64,000 nt of DNA from Pseudodonghicola flavimaris. GTDB taxonomy: Bacteria; Pseudomonadota; Alphaproteobacteria; Rhodobacterales; Rhodobacteraceae. The stretch lies in contig NZ_JASNJD010000001.1 in assembly GCF_030164425.1 (NCBI RefSeq), forward strand, positions 372,001 to 436,000, read 5' to 3'. Positions 27,455-36,249 of this stretch are shown in pieces. The position numbers and the translations under genes were made by a program. The number at the start of each line of letters is the position of its first letter. The first letter of the stretch is position 1. The notes under the pieces were generated by a model. The model ran no database searches. It was not told the origin of the DNA and saw only the letters and a list, made by a program, of their open reading frames with translations.

Positions 27455-28347
27455 GCGATCGCGGCAGCCTGGGGCTGGCGCTCGGCTCGGGCGGGGCCCG
27501 CGGCTGGTGCCATATCGGCGTCCTGCGCGCGCTGGAGGCGCAGGGCGTGCGTCCCGGGATGGTGGCGGGGTGTTCGATGGGGGCGCTGGTGGGGGCCGCC
27601 TGGGCGGCCGGGCAGCTCGATGCGCTGGAGGACTGGGCGCGGGGGCTGACCAGCACCAGCTTCATGTCGATGATCGATCTCAGGCTCGACCGCAGTGGCC
27701 TGATGCGCGGGGCGGCGATCATGGATCTGCTGCGCGATCTGGGGCTGCCCGAGACCATCGAGGAGCTGGAGGTGCCCTTTGCCGCTGTCGCTACCGATAT
27801 GGAGACCGGGCGCGAGGTCTGGCTGCGCGAAGGGCCGTTGGTGGATGCGGTGCGCGCGTCGATTTCGTTGCCGGCGATTTTTCGGCCACATCGGGTGGAT
27901 GGGCGCTGGCTGCTCGATGGCGGGCTGATCAACCCGGTGCCGGTGTCCGCGGCGCGGGCGCTGGGGGCGCGGCGGATCCTGTCGGTCAACCCCAACGACA
28001 AGGCGGGCGGGCCGCTCTGGACCCCGTCGGAGGGGCGGATGTGGTCGGCGTTGCGGGCGCCGGAACTGTTGGAGAAACTGCCCGATCCGCTGCGCCGCTG
28101 GCTGCCGGAGGCCGACAAGGGGCCGGAGGAGCCGGATTATTTCGATGTGGTCTCCACCTCGATCGACGTGCTCACCGAGTTCCTACGCAAGAGCCGCGAG
28201 GCCGCCGATCCCGCCGATCTGGCGCTGGCGGCGGATCTGACGGATATGTCGACGCTGGAGTTCTACCGCGCCGGTCATGCGATCTCAGAAGGCAACCGGA
28301 TCGCCCGAGCGGCGCGCGACCGGATTGCCGAACTGGCGGGACCATAG
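27451..28347 (+). CDS. Patatin-like phospholipase
   Basis: This 298-residue hydrolase has the patatin oxyanion loop [12 protein letters not shown] (about 12-23), the nucleophile elbow GCSMG with Ser near 42 and the catalytic Asp in [10 protein letters not shown] (Asp near 156), so the Ser-Asp dyad is complete. It is expected to release fatty acids from membrane lipids; substrate and location are unknown, and no signal peptide is visible. Its ATG overlaps the uvrA stop by four bases, so it is translated with uvrA and may be co-induced by DNA damage. Confidence 0.9.
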   Translation: MSDRGSLGLALGSGGARGWCHIGVLRALEAQGVRPGMVAGCSMGALVGAAWAAGQLDALEDWARGLTSTSFMSMIDLRLDRSGLMRGAAIMDLLRDLGLPETIEELEVPFAAVATDMETGREVWLREGPLVDAVRASISLPAIFRPHRVDGRWLLDGGLINPVPVSAARALGARRILSVNPNDKAGGPLWTPSEGRMWSALRAPELLEKLPDPLRRWLPEADKGPEEPDYFDVVSTSIDVLTEFLRKSREAADPADLALAADLTDMSTLEFYRAGHAISEGNRIARAARDRIAELAGP

Positions 28348-28399
28348 CGCAGGCGTCCTGCAGGCAGGCGCGCTCTGTCCCTGGGGGGTGGTGATGGCC

Positions 28400-28600
28400 T
28401 CAGTCGGCCTCGTTGGTGCTGACGTTCAGCATCGAATAGATCGGGCAGGTGCCCAGCAGGCCGGAGGCCATCGGCAGCAGGCCCAGCAGAAAGATCCAGC
28501 CGTAGGACGTGCCGGAGAAGACGGTATAGGCAATCAGCATCGCGGCCCCCAGCAGGATGCGCCCGATGCGGTCGATATTTCCAAGATTACTGTTGAACAT
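28400..28600 (-). CDS. DUF2892 small membrane protein (YgaP-like transmembrane domain)
   Basis: This 66-residue protein begins MFNSNLGNIDRIGRILLGAAML and has two membrane segments (about 15-30 and 34-52), then a short tail with CPIYSMLNVST. This is the stand-alone form of the DUF2892 domain, which elsewhere is fused to rhodaneses such as YgaP. Function is unknown. It is convergent with the patatin gene. Confidence 0.85.
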   Translation of the reverse strand: MFNSNLGNIDRIGRILLGAAMLIAYTVFSGTSYGWIFLLGLLPMASGLLGTCPIYSMLNVSTNEAD

Positions 28601-28661
28601 GAGTTTCCTCGTCGCCTGGCTTTGCCTCGGGTCAGCTTGGCGGCGGCCGGCTTAACGAAGA

Positions 28662-28686
28662 ATGAAGGCCCGCATGGGGCCTTCAT
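28662..28686 (-). terminator. Hairpin downstream of the RcnB-like gene
   Basis: ATGAAGGCCC at 28662-28671 pairs perfectly with GGGCCTTCAT at 28677-28686. It lies 58 bases beyond the minus-strand gene 28744-29115. The U-tract after it is weak, so it may be a processed or factor-assisted terminator. Confidence 0.55.
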
Positions 28687-28743
28687 CTAAATCGCGACAA
28701 TTCTCACGACATGCCGGGGCGGGGGCGGATCATCCCGCCGCCG

Positions 28744-29115
28744 TCAGTTCAGGATCGCGGCCACGGCCCCGATCAGGTTCAGTACCTTCATGGTGTCGCG
28801 GTCGACCAGATAGATATAGTCGCCGGAACGATAGTAGGTCTGGCGTGGATCGAGGCCGTAGCGATCGGGCCGTTCGATCAGGATATAGTCGCCGCGCAGG
28901 TAGTCGCCGCGGGTGTAGACATGATGGTGATCGTAATCATCATCATACCGCTGTTTTGCGTGCCCCGGCGGCTGGCAGCCGTTGCCTTTCTTGGCTAGGC
29001 CCGGCGGGCAGCCCTTGGGGCCGCCGGCCAGGGCGGCGGCTGGCATCACGGCGGGGGACAGGGCCAATGCGGTGGCCGCTGCCAGGATCGGGGTCATCAG
29101 GAACTTGTTGCGCAT
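28744..29115 (-). CDS. RcnB-like exported protein
   Basis: This 123-residue protein has a signal peptide (about 1-30, ending PAAALAG), a Gly/Pro/Cys stretch (GPKGCPPGLAKKGNGCQPPGHAKQ), a His/Asp-rich segment (YDDDYDHHHVY) and a C-terminal motif DYILIERPDRYGLDPRQTYYRSGDYIYLVDRDTMKVL. The last part resembles RcnB-type periplasmic proteins, some of which affect nickel and cobalt tolerance. The His/Asp cluster could bind metal, but that is inference. Confidence 0.7.
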   Translation of the reverse strand: MRNKFLMTPILAAATALALSPAVMPAAALAGGPKGCPPGLAKKGNGCQPPGHAKQRYDDDYDHHHVYTRGDYLRGDYILIERPDRYGLDPRQTYYRSGDYIYLVDRDTMKVLNLIGAVAAILN

Positions 29116-29315
29116 AGCTGCACCTCCTTTTGCCTGTCTGGGATGTGAGGGCAGTGGCGGGGGATGCCAAGCCGAGCCGCAGGGATAGAGACAAACGCGC
29201 GGCCTGTCGCCGGAAACCGGCGGCGGGTCCGGCGAAATGCCGCCGCCCGGACGCGGCGGCGATCACGACCCCGTGAGGAGCAGGCCGGGCGGCCGGTCGC
29301 CGCCCGATGCGTGGA

Positions 29316-30188
29316 TCAGCTGCGGTGACGTTTCTCGAACCGCGGCAGCATGGCGCTGAAATCCATGCCCCTGCCATCTTCCTCCTCGACGAAGGTGGCA
29401 TAGAGCGCTTCGGCCAGCTGCCCCATCGGCGTGTCGGCATCGGCGCTGCCGGCGGCCTGCTGGCTCAGCCGCAGGTCCTTCAGCATCAGCTCGGCGGCGA
29501 AGCCGGGCTTGTAATCGTTGTCCGCCGGGCTCGTGGGGCCGACTCCGGGGGCCGGGCAATAGGCGTTCATCGTCCAGCTGTAGCCGGAGGAGGTGGAGAC
29601 CACATCGAACATCTTCTCGCGGTCGAGGCCCAGCTTGTCGGCCAGCGCGAAAGCCTCGCAGGTGGCGATCATGGTGACGCCGAGGATCATGTTGTTGCAG
29701 ATCTTGGCGGCCTGACCGGCGCCGGGACCGCCGCAATGCACGGCCTTCTGCCCCATGATGTCGAACAGCGGCTTGACGACGGCAAAGGCGGGGGCAGAGC
29801 CGCCGGCCATGAAGGTCAGCGTGCCGGCCTGGGCGCCGCCGACGCCGCCGGACACCGGCGCATCCACCGCCAGCAACCCGGCGGCCTCGGCCTCGGCCGC
29901 GACGGCGCGGGCGCTGTCCACATCGACGGTGGAGCAATCGGCGAAGCAGGCGCCAGGCTTCATCGCCGGGATCACCTGAGCGGCCACATCGCGCAGGATC
30001 TGCCCGTTCGGCAGCATGGTGATCACCACATCGGCGCCGGTCGCCGCCTCGGCCGCGGTGGCGGCCATCTGCACGCCGTCAATCTCTACCGGCGCCATGT
30101 CGAAGCCGATCACCTCATGGCCGGGGGTGGCCAGATTGGCAGCCATCGGCGCGCCCATGTTGCCCAGACCGATAAACCCGATCCTCAT
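29316..30188 (-). CDS. mmsB: 3-hydroxyisobutyrate dehydrogenase, internal start within the fused frame
   Basis: This is the 290-residue C-terminal half of the fused frame, and it could be made alone from the ATG at 30188. GGGGAGGAGAG ends 4 bases before that ATG, and the resulting N-terminus MRIGFIGLGNMGAPMA is exactly where free MmsB proteins begin, with the Rossmann GxGxxG. The enzyme oxidises 3-hydroxyisobutyrate to methylmalonate semialdehyde, the substrate of MmsA encoded at 36250-37749. The domain is complete; whether it is made alone, as a fusion or both is open. Confidence 0.75.
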   Translation of the reverse strand: MRIGFIGLGNMGAPMAANLATPGHEVIGFDMAPVEIDGVQMAATAAEAATGADVVITMLPNGQILRDVAAQVIPAMKPGACFADCSTVDVDSARAVAAEAEAAGLLAVDAPVSGGVGGAQAGTLTFMAGGSAPAFAVVKPLFDIMGQKAVHCGGPGAGQAAKICNNMILGVTMIATCEAFALADKLGLDREKMFDVVSTSSGYSWTMNAYCPAPGVGPTSPADNDYKPGFAAELMLKDLRLSQQAAGSADADTPMGQLAEALYATFVEEEDGRGMDFSAMLPRFEKRHRS

Positions 30189-31238
30189 CACTCTCTCCTC
30201 CCCTTCGAAAGTCAGCCCGTCCTCGCCCAGCGGGGCAAGCATGTGGCGCACGGCGGCATCGGGCAGGATGCCATCGGCGTGTTTCCATTGCGGGTTGCGG
30301 TCCTTGTCGATCAGCTGGGCGCGCACCCCTTCGAGAAAATCGCCATCCTCCATCGACCGCCAGGTGAAGCGGTATTCCAGCTCCAGCGCCTGACGGATCG
30401 TCGCCGCCTCGGCGCGCAGCCGCCGCAGCATCTCCAGGGTGCAGGCCATGGACAGCGGCGAATTGCGCCGCACCGCCTTCAGCGCGCTGGTCGCCAGCTC
30501 GCTGTCGGCGGCCTCCAGCGTGGCGCGCACCTCGTCCAGCGTCTCGGCGGCGAACAGCCTGTCGATCTCGTCCCGGGCCTCTGCCAGCGGCGCGGCGGGC
30601 GCGGGCTCGGCATGGGCGGCGACCTGCGCCACGTCGCCGGAGGCTTCGAGCAGTTCAATCAGATCGGCCCAGCGGTCGCGCGGGATGTAGTGGTCGGCGA
30701 AGCCTGCCAGGATCGTATCACCGGGGCCCATCCGGGCCGCCGTCAGCCCGAGGTATTCGCCCAGCCGCCCCGGCGCCCGCGACAGCAGATAGGTGCCGCC
30801 GACATCGGGGATCAGGCCGATCCCGGCCTCGGGCATGGCGATCTGGCTGGTTTCGCACACCACCCGGTGACCGCCGTGACAGCCGATGCCGACGCCGCCG
30901 CCCATGGTGAAGCCCTGCATCAGGCTGACCACCGGCTTGGGGTATTCGGCGATATAGGCGTTCAGCCGGTATTCGTCGCGCCAGAAGTCGCGCCCGTCGC
31001 GGTAGTTGCCCATGGTGCCGCTGCGATAGAGCGCGGCGACATCGCCGCCGGCGCAGAACGCCCGGTCGCCCTCGGCATCGATCACCACCAGGGCGATATC
31101 GTCGTCGCTTTCCCACTGCCGCATCGCCGCATCGATGGCCAGGCACATGTCGTAGTTCAGCGCATTCAGCGCCTGCGGACGGGTGAAGGTGATGCGCCCG
31201 GCGCGGCCGGTGACGCGGATGTCGATATCGCTGCTCAT
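29316..31238 (-). CDS. Fused 3-hydroxyisobutyryl-CoA hydrolase / 3-hydroxyisobutyrate dehydrogenase
   Basis: One 640-codon frame covers two consecutive steps of valine degradation. Residues 1-350 are an enoyl-CoA hydratase/isomerase-type hydrolase of the HIBCH kind (GFTMGGGVGIGCHG, then MPEAGIGLIPDVGGTYLLSR). Residues 351-640 are an NAD-dependent 3-hydroxyisobutyrate dehydrogenase (MRIGFIGLGNMGAPMAANL, DAPVSGGVGGAQAGTLTFMAGG, catalytic Lys in GQAAKICNNM). No stop separates them. At the junction the DNA keeps a GGGGAGGAGAG ribosome-site-like run and an ATG at 30188, as expected for two once-separate cistrons. I know these as separate genes in related bacteria. A single-base sequencing error could also create the fusion. 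Confidence 0.88.
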   Translation of the reverse strand: MSSDIDIRVTGRAGRITFTRPQALNALNYDMCLAIDAAMRQWESDDDIALVVIDAEGDRAFCAGGDVAALYRSGTMGNYRDGRDFWRDEYRLNAYIAEYPKPVVSLMQGFTMGGGVGIGCHGGHRVVCETSQIAMPEAGIGLIPDVGGTYLLSRAPGRLGEYLGLTAARMGPGDTILAGFADHYIPRDRWADLIELLEASGDVAQVAAHAEPAPAAPLAEARDEIDRLFAAETLDEVRATLEAADSELATSALKAVRRNSPLSMACTLEMLRRLRAEAATIRQALELEYRFTWRSMEDGDFLEGVRAQLIDKDRNPQWKHADGILPDAAVRHMLAPLGEDGLTFEGEERVMRIGFIGLGNMGAPMAANLATPGHEVIGFDMAPVEIDGVQMAATAAEAATGADVVITMLPNGQILRDVAAQVIPAMKPGACFADCSTVDVDSARAVAAEAEAAGLLAVDAPVSGGVGGAQAGTLTFMAGGSAPAFAVVKPLFDIMGQKAVHCGGPGAGQAAKICNNMILGVTMIATCEAFALADKLGLDREKMFDVVSTSSGYSWTMNAYCPAPGVGPTSPADNDYKPGFAAELMLKDLRLSQQAAGSADADTPMGQLAEALYATFVEEEDGRGMDFSAMLPRFEKRHRS

Positions 31239-31252
31239 GACAGTGGCGCCTT

Positions 31253-32395
31253 TCAGCGGTTGGCCAGCATATGGCGCGCGACGATCACGCGCATGATTTC
31301 ATTGGTGCCTTCGAGGATCTGGTGGACCCGAAGATCGCGCACCAGCTTCTCGATCCCGTAGTCGGCGAGATAGCCATAGCCACCGTGCAGCTGCAGGCAC
31401 TGATCGACCACCTTCGACCCGGCCTCGGTGACGAATTTCTTCGCCATGGCGCAGAATTTGCTGGCGTCGGCCGTGCCCTGATCCAGTTTCCAGGCGGCCT
31501 GTCGCAGGAAGGTGCGGGCGGCCTGCAGCTCGATCTCCATATCCGCCAGCCGGAACTGCAGCGCCTGGAACTGATCGATGGGCTGGCCGAAGGCCTTGCG
31601 CTCGGACATGTACTGCAGCGTCAGGTTCAGCGCGGTCTGCGCCGCCCCCAGCGAACAGGAGGCGATATTGAGCCGGCCACCGTCGAGCCCCATCATCGCG
31701 TATTTGAAGCCGTCGCCCTCGGTTCCGATCAGATTGTCGGCCGCCACCTTGCAATCGTCGAACTGCACTTGGGCGGTGGGTTGGCTGCGCCATCCCATCT
31801 TGTCCTCAAGACCGCCGAAGCTGAGCCCGGGGGTGCCGTCCTCGACATAGAGGCTGGAGATCCCCTTGGGACCGTCGCCGCCGGTGCGCACCATGCAGAC
31901 ATAGGCATCGGAATAGCCGCCGCCGGAGATGAAGGCCTTGGTGCCGTTGAGCACATAGCCTTCGTTGGTCTCCTCCGCCCGGGTCTTCAGCGCCGCCGCG
32001 TCGGAGCCCGATCCCGGTTCGGTCAGGCAGTAGGACAGCACCGTGTTGAGGCTGAGCACATCGGGCATCACCCGCGCCTTCAGCGCCTCGCTGGCGAAGC
32101 TGTCGATCATCTTGGCGCACATGTTGTGGATCGACAGGAAGGCCGCCACCGAGGGGCAAGCCATGCTGAGCGCCTCGAACACCAGCGTCGCGTCCAGCCG
32201 GCTGAGCCCGGCGCCGCCGCCGTCCTCGCTGACATAGAGCCCGCCGAAGCCGAGCTCGCCGACCTCGGGCCAGAGCTGTTTCGGAATCGTGCCCTGGGCT
32301 TCCCAGTCACGGGCGAAGGGTGCAATCTTCTCCTGCCCGAACGCATGGGCCATGTCGAAGATCGCGGTCTGTTCCTCGGTCAGTGCAAAATCCAC
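31253..32395 (-). CDS. Isobutyryl-CoA dehydrogenase (acyl-CoA dehydrogenase family)
   Basis: This 380-residue FAD enzyme has the acyl-CoA dehydrogenase signatures YCLTEPGSGSDAAALKT (about 122-138) and QLHGGYGYLADYGIEKLVRDLRVHQILEGTNEIMR near the C-terminus. The Glu of EGTNEIM is the catalytic base typical of short/branched-chain members. The gene lies 14 bases upstream of the HIBCH-MmsB frame on the same strand, so it most likely oxidises isobutyryl-CoA to methacrylyl-CoA in valine breakdown. A methacrylyl-CoA hydratase was not seen nearby. Confidence 0.9.
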   Translation of the reverse strand: MDFALTEEQTAIFDMAHAFGQEKIAPFARDWEAQGTIPKQLWPEVGELGFGGLYVSEDGGGAGLSRLDATLVFEALSMACPSVAAFLSIHNMCAKMIDSFASEALKARVMPDVLSLNTVLSYCLTEPGSGSDAAALKTRAEETNEGYVLNGTKAFISGGGYSDAYVCMVRTGGDGPKGISSLYVEDGTPGLSFGGLEDKMGWRSQPTAQVQFDDCKVAADNLIGTEGDGFKYAMMGLDGGRLNIASCSLGAAQTALNLTLQYMSERKAFGQPIDQFQALQFRLADMEIELQAARTFLRQAAWKLDQGTADASKFCAMAKKFVTEAGSKVVDQCLQLHGGYGYLADYGIEKLVRDLRVHQILEGTNEIMRVIVARHMLANR

Positions 32396-32616
32396 GCTAC
32401 GCCTCCCCTCGGTCGTGTGAATTGAACGGTCGTTTTATTCCTACCTCTTGCAGGAATGCCGCATCAAGTCTCATTCCCGCAAATTGCCTTTGCAGAATTG
32501 TCGCGACGCCGGCAGCATGACCCAGAGCGCCGGCGCGGCAAAGGTCGAAAACTGCTGCCAAGGTTGTTCCTGACGACCCGGGACTTGACGTCGGCGCGGC
32601 GCAGCCGGGGCGCGGA

Positions 32617-33732
32617 TCACAGGTCGGCGTGGAATTCCTCGATCAGATGGCGCACCACGGCCCGGGCCGGATCGGCGCCGCGCGCCGCCGCCTCGGCATG
32701 GACCCGGCGCTGCCGGGCGGCGCTGGTGCCACCTTCGGCCAGCCGGCGCAGCCCGGCGATCTCGGCATGGGTTCCCAGCGCCTCGGCATCCTCGGCCAGA
32801 AGCCCGCTCAGCTCCTCGATCGTCTGCAGCATCGGCTTGATCTGCCGTTCGCCGAAATCGATCAGCCCCTCGCTGGTGCCATAGCGCTGTGCCCGCCAAC
32901 GGTTTTCCGCGATCAGGAAGCGGTCGAACTCACGCCAGCCGACGTTGCGCGCCCGCAGCCGCATCAGCATCCGGATCAGCGCCTGGGTCAGCGCCGCCAG
33001 CGCCAGCGCATCCTCCAGCCGGGGCGAGACATCCATGATCCGGGTCTCAAGCGTCGGAAACCGGTGCGAGGGGCGCAGATCCCACCAGATCTTGGTGGTA
33101 TCCTCGATCACCCCGAGGTCGATCAGCGCGCCGGTGGTGCTCTCGTAATCGGCCCAGCTGGCGAAACGCGGTGGCAGGCCGGTGCGCGGCAGGTTGTCGA
33201 AGACCGACAGCCGGTAGGAGGCAAGGCCGGTATCCTCCCCCTGCCAGAACGGCGACGAGGTGGACAGCGCGAGGAGATGCGGCAGGAAATAGCTGAGCTG
33301 CGGCATCAGCGCCACCCGCAGCGCCGGATCCTCGATCCCCACATGCACATGCATGCCGCAGATCAGCATCCGCCGGGCGACGCCCCCCAGCGCATCCTGA
33401 AGGCTGTCATAGCGATCCTTGCGGGTGTGATGCTGCGCCTTCCAGTCGGCGAAAGGGTGGCAGCTGACCGCCAGCGGCGCCAGATTGTGTTCGGCGGCAC
33501 GTTTCGCCACGGTGGCGCGCAGGCGGCGCAGGTCCTCGCGCGCCTCGGCGATACTGGTGCAGACCCGTGTGCCGACCTCGATCTGGCATTGCAGGAACTC
33601 GGGGCTGACCTGGCCCTCCATATCGTCCTGGCAGGCTCGCATCAGCGCCTCGGGCGCCTCGGCCAGATCCAGGCTGTCGCGGTCGACCAGCAGGTATTCC
33701 TCTTCGATGCCCAGGGTATAGCTCGTCTGCAT
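32617..33732 (-). CDS. Carboxylate-amine ligase, YbdK / GCS2 family
   Basis: This 371-residue protein belongs to the glutamate-cysteine ligase-like family 2: [11 protein letters not shown] at the start, then [22 protein letters not shown] and [21 protein letters not shown]. These residues bind ATP-metal and substrates in family relatives. E. coli YbdK has weak glutamate-cysteine ligase activity, but the true substrate of most members is unknown. I place the start at 33732 ([13 protein letters not shown]); upstream in-frame sequence is Arg-rich and unlike the family. About 220 bases separate it from the isobutyryl-CoA dehydrogenase gene. Confidence 0.88.
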   Translation of the reverse strand: MQTSYTLGIEEEYLLVDRDSLDLAEAPEALMRACQDDMEGQVSPEFLQCQIEVGTRVCTSIAEAREDLRRLRATVAKRAAEHNLAPLAVSCHPFADWKAQHHTRKDRYDSLQDALGGVARRMLICGMHVHVGIEDPALRVALMPQLSYFLPHLLALSTSSPFWQGEDTGLASYRLSVFDNLPRTGLPPRFASWADYESTTGALIDLGVIEDTTKIWWDLRPSHRFPTLETRIMDVSPRLEDALALAALTQALIRMLMRLRARNVGWREFDRFLIAENRWRAQRYGTSEGLIDFGERQIKPMLQTIEELSGLLAEDAEALGTHAEIAGLRRLAEGGTSAARQRRVHAEAAARGADPARAVVRHLIEEFHADL

Positions 33733-33963
33733 GTGGACGCGGCGCTCCTCTCTGCGGTCGCGGTCCTCGGGGACCCCGTGATCCGGATCCAGTGAACCGC
33801 GCGCGGGCCCGAAAGCCAAGCGAAAAGCCGGGTGAAAAGCCTGGCGGCGCGGCATCGGCGGTTGCGGCCCCGGGGCGGGGAAGGCTAAGCAGCCGGGGCC
33901 AGATGGCTGCCCCCGCGCGGCAGTGTCGCGGCAAAGACGCAGGAACCACGGAGAGCCCGAGCC

Positions 33964-34824
33964 ATGCCCAAGCCCCAGCCCCCTGAGATCGGTCCGCTGA
34001 TCGACCGTCTGGACCCGGCGCGGCGGCGCCGGCTGGCGCGCTCGCTGGCCGAGGCCGAGACCGAACAGGCCCGGTTGCGCGCCTTCGAGGCTGCCGGCGG
34101 GCTCGACCGTCCGGCCTATGCGCTGTCACCGGGCATGGCGGAGGTCGATCTGGCGCCGATGATCGCCGGCGCGCGGACCCATGCCGCGGCGCTGGCGGGG
34201 CTGATGGACGCGGCGGGCAGCGAGAGCGGCTATCGCGCCGGCAACGGCTATTTCGACCGGCCGGATGCCGAGGCGCTCTATCTGATGATCCGCCGCTTTG
34301 CCCCGACGCGGGTGGTGGAGGTCGGCTGCGGCCATTCCACCCGCATCACCCGCCAGGCGATCCGCGATGGCGGGCTGGAGACCGAGCTTTTGGCCATCGA
34401 CCCCTGGCCGCGCGCCGATATCGCCGATGCGGTCGACCGCTTCGAACAGAGCCCGGTCGAAACCGCCGATCCGGAGATCTTCGCGGCACTCGGCGCTGGC
34501 GATGTCCTGTTCATCGATTCCAGCCACCAGCTGCGGATCGGCAACGATGTGGCGCATCTCTTCTGCCGTATCCTGCCGGCGCTGGCACCGGGGGTGGTGA
34601 TCCACGTCCACGATGTCTTCCTGCCCTATGAATACCCCAAGCGGTTCTTCTACGACTGCCCTTCCTGGGGGGAGCAATACATGCTGCACGGGGTGCTGCA
34701 GGGCGGCGGATACGAGATTCTCTGGCCGGGCTATTACCTGCAACAGGCCGATGCCGCGGCGGTGGCGGCACTGCCCTTCCTCGCCGAGGGGCGGGCGCAG
34801 AGCTTCTGGATGCGCAAGCGGTAG
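33964..34824 (+). CDS. Class I SAM-dependent methyltransferase
   Basis: This 286-residue protein has a helical N-terminus followed by a Rossmann-type methyltransferase domain. [13 protein letters not shown] (about 116-128) is the SAM-binding motif [12 protein letters not shown] carries the motif II acid and [17 protein letters not shown] and [15 protein letters not shown] follow. This resembles the Methyltransf_24 group. The substrate is not predictable. The gene is divergent from the carboxylate-amine ligase gene and ends just before repeat copy C. Confidence 0.82.
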   Translation: MPKPQPPEIGPLIDRLDPARRRRLARSLAEAETEQARLRAFEAAGGLDRPAYALSPGMAEVDLAPMIAGARTHAAALAGLMDAAGSESGYRAGNGYFDRPDAEALYLMIRRFAPTRVVEVGCGHSTRITRQAIRDGGLETELLAIDPWPRADIADAVDRFEQSPVETADPEIFAALGAGDVLFIDSSHQLRIGNDVAHLFCRILPALAPGVVIHVHDVFLPYEYPKRFFYDCPSWGEQYMLHGVLQGGGYEILWPGYYLQQADAAAVAALPFLAEGRAQSFWMRKR

Positions 34825-34827
34825 GGG

Positions 34828-34870
34828 TCTTTTTCTGGCCGTAAATGTCCCTGCCGGAGGCACGCGCCGC
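34828..34870 (-). repeat. Dispersed intergenic repeat, copy C
   Basis: Read on the minus strand it is GCGCGTGCCTCCGGC, AGGGACATTT, then GCCAGAAAAAGA, closely matching copy B and the core of copy A. It starts 4 bases after the methyltransferase stop, again between convergent genes. Confidence 0.75.
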
Positions 34871-34918
34871 AGGCGCATTCGAACCGGTCGGGCTCTGCGG
34901 CTGCACCAGCAAGACAAA

Positions 34919-34939
34919 GGGCGGCCCGATGGACCGCCC
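34919..34939 (-). terminator. Terminator candidate after the L,D-transpeptidase gene
   Basis: GGGCGG at 34919-34924 pairs with CCGCCC at 34934-34939. On the minus strand the stem is followed by CTTTGTCTT. It lies 28 bases beyond the gene's stop. Confidence 0.6.
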
Positions 34940-34966
34940 CGACGTCTCTCGCAAAGGGTCTGGCGC

Positions 34967-35566
34967 TTACAGCAGCCGCACCTGGGTGCCGATCTGCACC
35001 AACGGATAGAGCGCCTCGACATGCTGGTTGTAAAGCCCGATGCAGCCGGACGAGCTCTGGCGGCCGATCTTGCGGGTATCATGGGTGCCGTGCACCAGAT
35101 AGGCCGGCCAGTCCAGGTACATCGCGCGGGTACCCAGCGGGTTGCCGGGGCCGCCCTTCATATGGGCGGGAAGGCTGGGATCGCGTTCGCGCATCGATGG
35201 CGTCGGGGTCCAGCCCGGGTTCTCGGCCTTGCGCACGACCTTGGTATAGCCGCGGCGGGTCAGCTCTTCGCTCAGCGGCACGGAGGAGGGGTAGAGGCGA
35301 TAGGTCTCGCCATCGGGGCCCCAGTAATGCACCGCGCGGCTGTCGATATCGGCCAGTAGGCAGCCGACGCCGAGGCTGTCGAAGTGATCCTCCCAATGCT
35401 GTTCGCGGAAGGAGGAGATATTGCGCCGTACCGGGAATTTGTCCCGGATCGCAGGTTCGTCCTGCGGGAAGGCGTCGGAGGATTGGGCGCGCAGCAGGGC
35501 CGGGGTCGCCAGGGTCACGGCGGCGCCGAGCAGCGCGCTGCGGCGGGTCATGCGGGAACTGGACAT
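34967..35566 (-). CDS. L,D-transpeptidase (YkuD family), Tat-type signal
   Basis: This 199-residue exported protein begins with a twin-arginine-like signal (TRRSALLGAAVTLATPALLRA, RR at 8-9). The YkuD catalytic region has HGTHDTRKIG (His near 159) and SSSGCIGLYNQHV (nucleophile Cys near 175). The usual SHGCxR reads SSGCIG here, so the Arg after the Cys is replaced by Gly; Ser for His is seen in other members. It should make 3-3 peptidoglycan cross-links or attach proteins to the wall. I chose the ATG at 35566; 35551 is also possible and keeps the RR motif. Confidence 0.87.
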   Translation of the reverse strand: MSSSRMTRRSALLGAAVTLATPALLRAQSSDAFPQDEPAIRDKFPVRRNISSFREQHWEDHFDSLGVGCLLADIDSRAVHYWGPDGETYRLYPSSVPLSEELTRRGYTKVVRKAENPGWTPTPSMRERDPSLPAHMKGGPGNPLGTRAMYLDWPAYLVHGTHDTRKIGRQSSSGCIGLYNQHVEALYPLVQIGTQVRLL

Positions 35567-35742
35567 GGGCTCGAACCTCAAGAAATAGTGTTACGGGCAA
35601 AGATGTATTCAATTTCCCCGATGCAGGCCAGAGGCGAGCGGCGTCTGCGCCGGGTTCTCACGCCTTTGTTAGGGCCTGTGTGCGCAGAATGCCGCCGGTT
35701 TTCGCAGGGCCGGCCCTCTCGCGCCCTGGCCGGTGGCCACGG

Positions 35743-36168
35743 TTACTTGCGAACCGGCAGCGCCAGCAGGTCGGCGAAGCGGCGTTCGGGCTGGCCCAGC
35801 AGCTCCAGCGCCTGGGCCTCGTCGTCCTGAATCAGCGCGATCATCGAATCGAAGGGCTCCCAGGAGCGCAGCGCCAGCAGGGCGAAATCGCGCGCCAGCG
35901 GCGTCGGGGCGTAATAGACCATCAGCGTCTGCGTGCCATTGGCGGCGAAGACATCGGCCTTCTGCGCCTGAACCTGCATCAGCTTGGCGAAATCCTGTTC
36001 GAACCCGGTCACCGACCCCAGATCGACCAGCTGTTTCTGGCCCGGGCGGGTGTCGGGCAGGGCGGCATATCGGGCGAAAGCCTCGAGCGTTTCATCGAGG
36101 CGGGCAAAACCGGAATAGCGGACATAGACCAGACCGCGATCCGGGAAGATGCGGAACGAAACGGACAT
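35743..36168 (-). CDS. Conserved hypothetical protein, possibly STAS/SpoIIAA-like
   Basis: This 141-residue soluble protein has no signal peptide. It starts SVSFRIFPDRGLVYVRYSGFARLDETLEAFARYAALPD and later has QKQLVDLGSVTGFEQDFAKL, a strand-turn-helix rhythm recalling SpoIIAA-like (STAS) proteins. That resemblance is weak and I would not assign a function. It lies downstream of mmsA on the same strand, but a strong terminator separates them, so it is probably transcribed on its own. Confidence 0.6.
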   Translation of the reverse strand: MSVSFRIFPDRGLVYVRYSGFARLDETLEAFARYAALPDTRPGQKQLVDLGSVTGFEQDFAKLMQVQAQKADVFAANGTQTLMVYYAPTPLARDFALLALRSWEPFDSMIALIQDDEAQALELLGQPERRFADLLALPVRK

Positions 36169-36186
36169 CGCAACACCAGAACGTAA

Positions 36187-36211
36187 AAAAGGCCGGCAGA
36201 GCCGGCCTTTT
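36187..36211 (-). terminator. Strong terminator after mmsA
   Basis: AAAAGGCCGGC at 36187-36197 pairs with GCCGGCCTTTT at 36201-36211 around an AGA loop. On the minus strand it ends in a run of six T. It sits 39 bases after the mmsA stop. Confidence 0.9.
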
Positions 36212-36249
36212 CAGAAATCACGGTTTGACCAACCGGTCAATGGCGCAGA

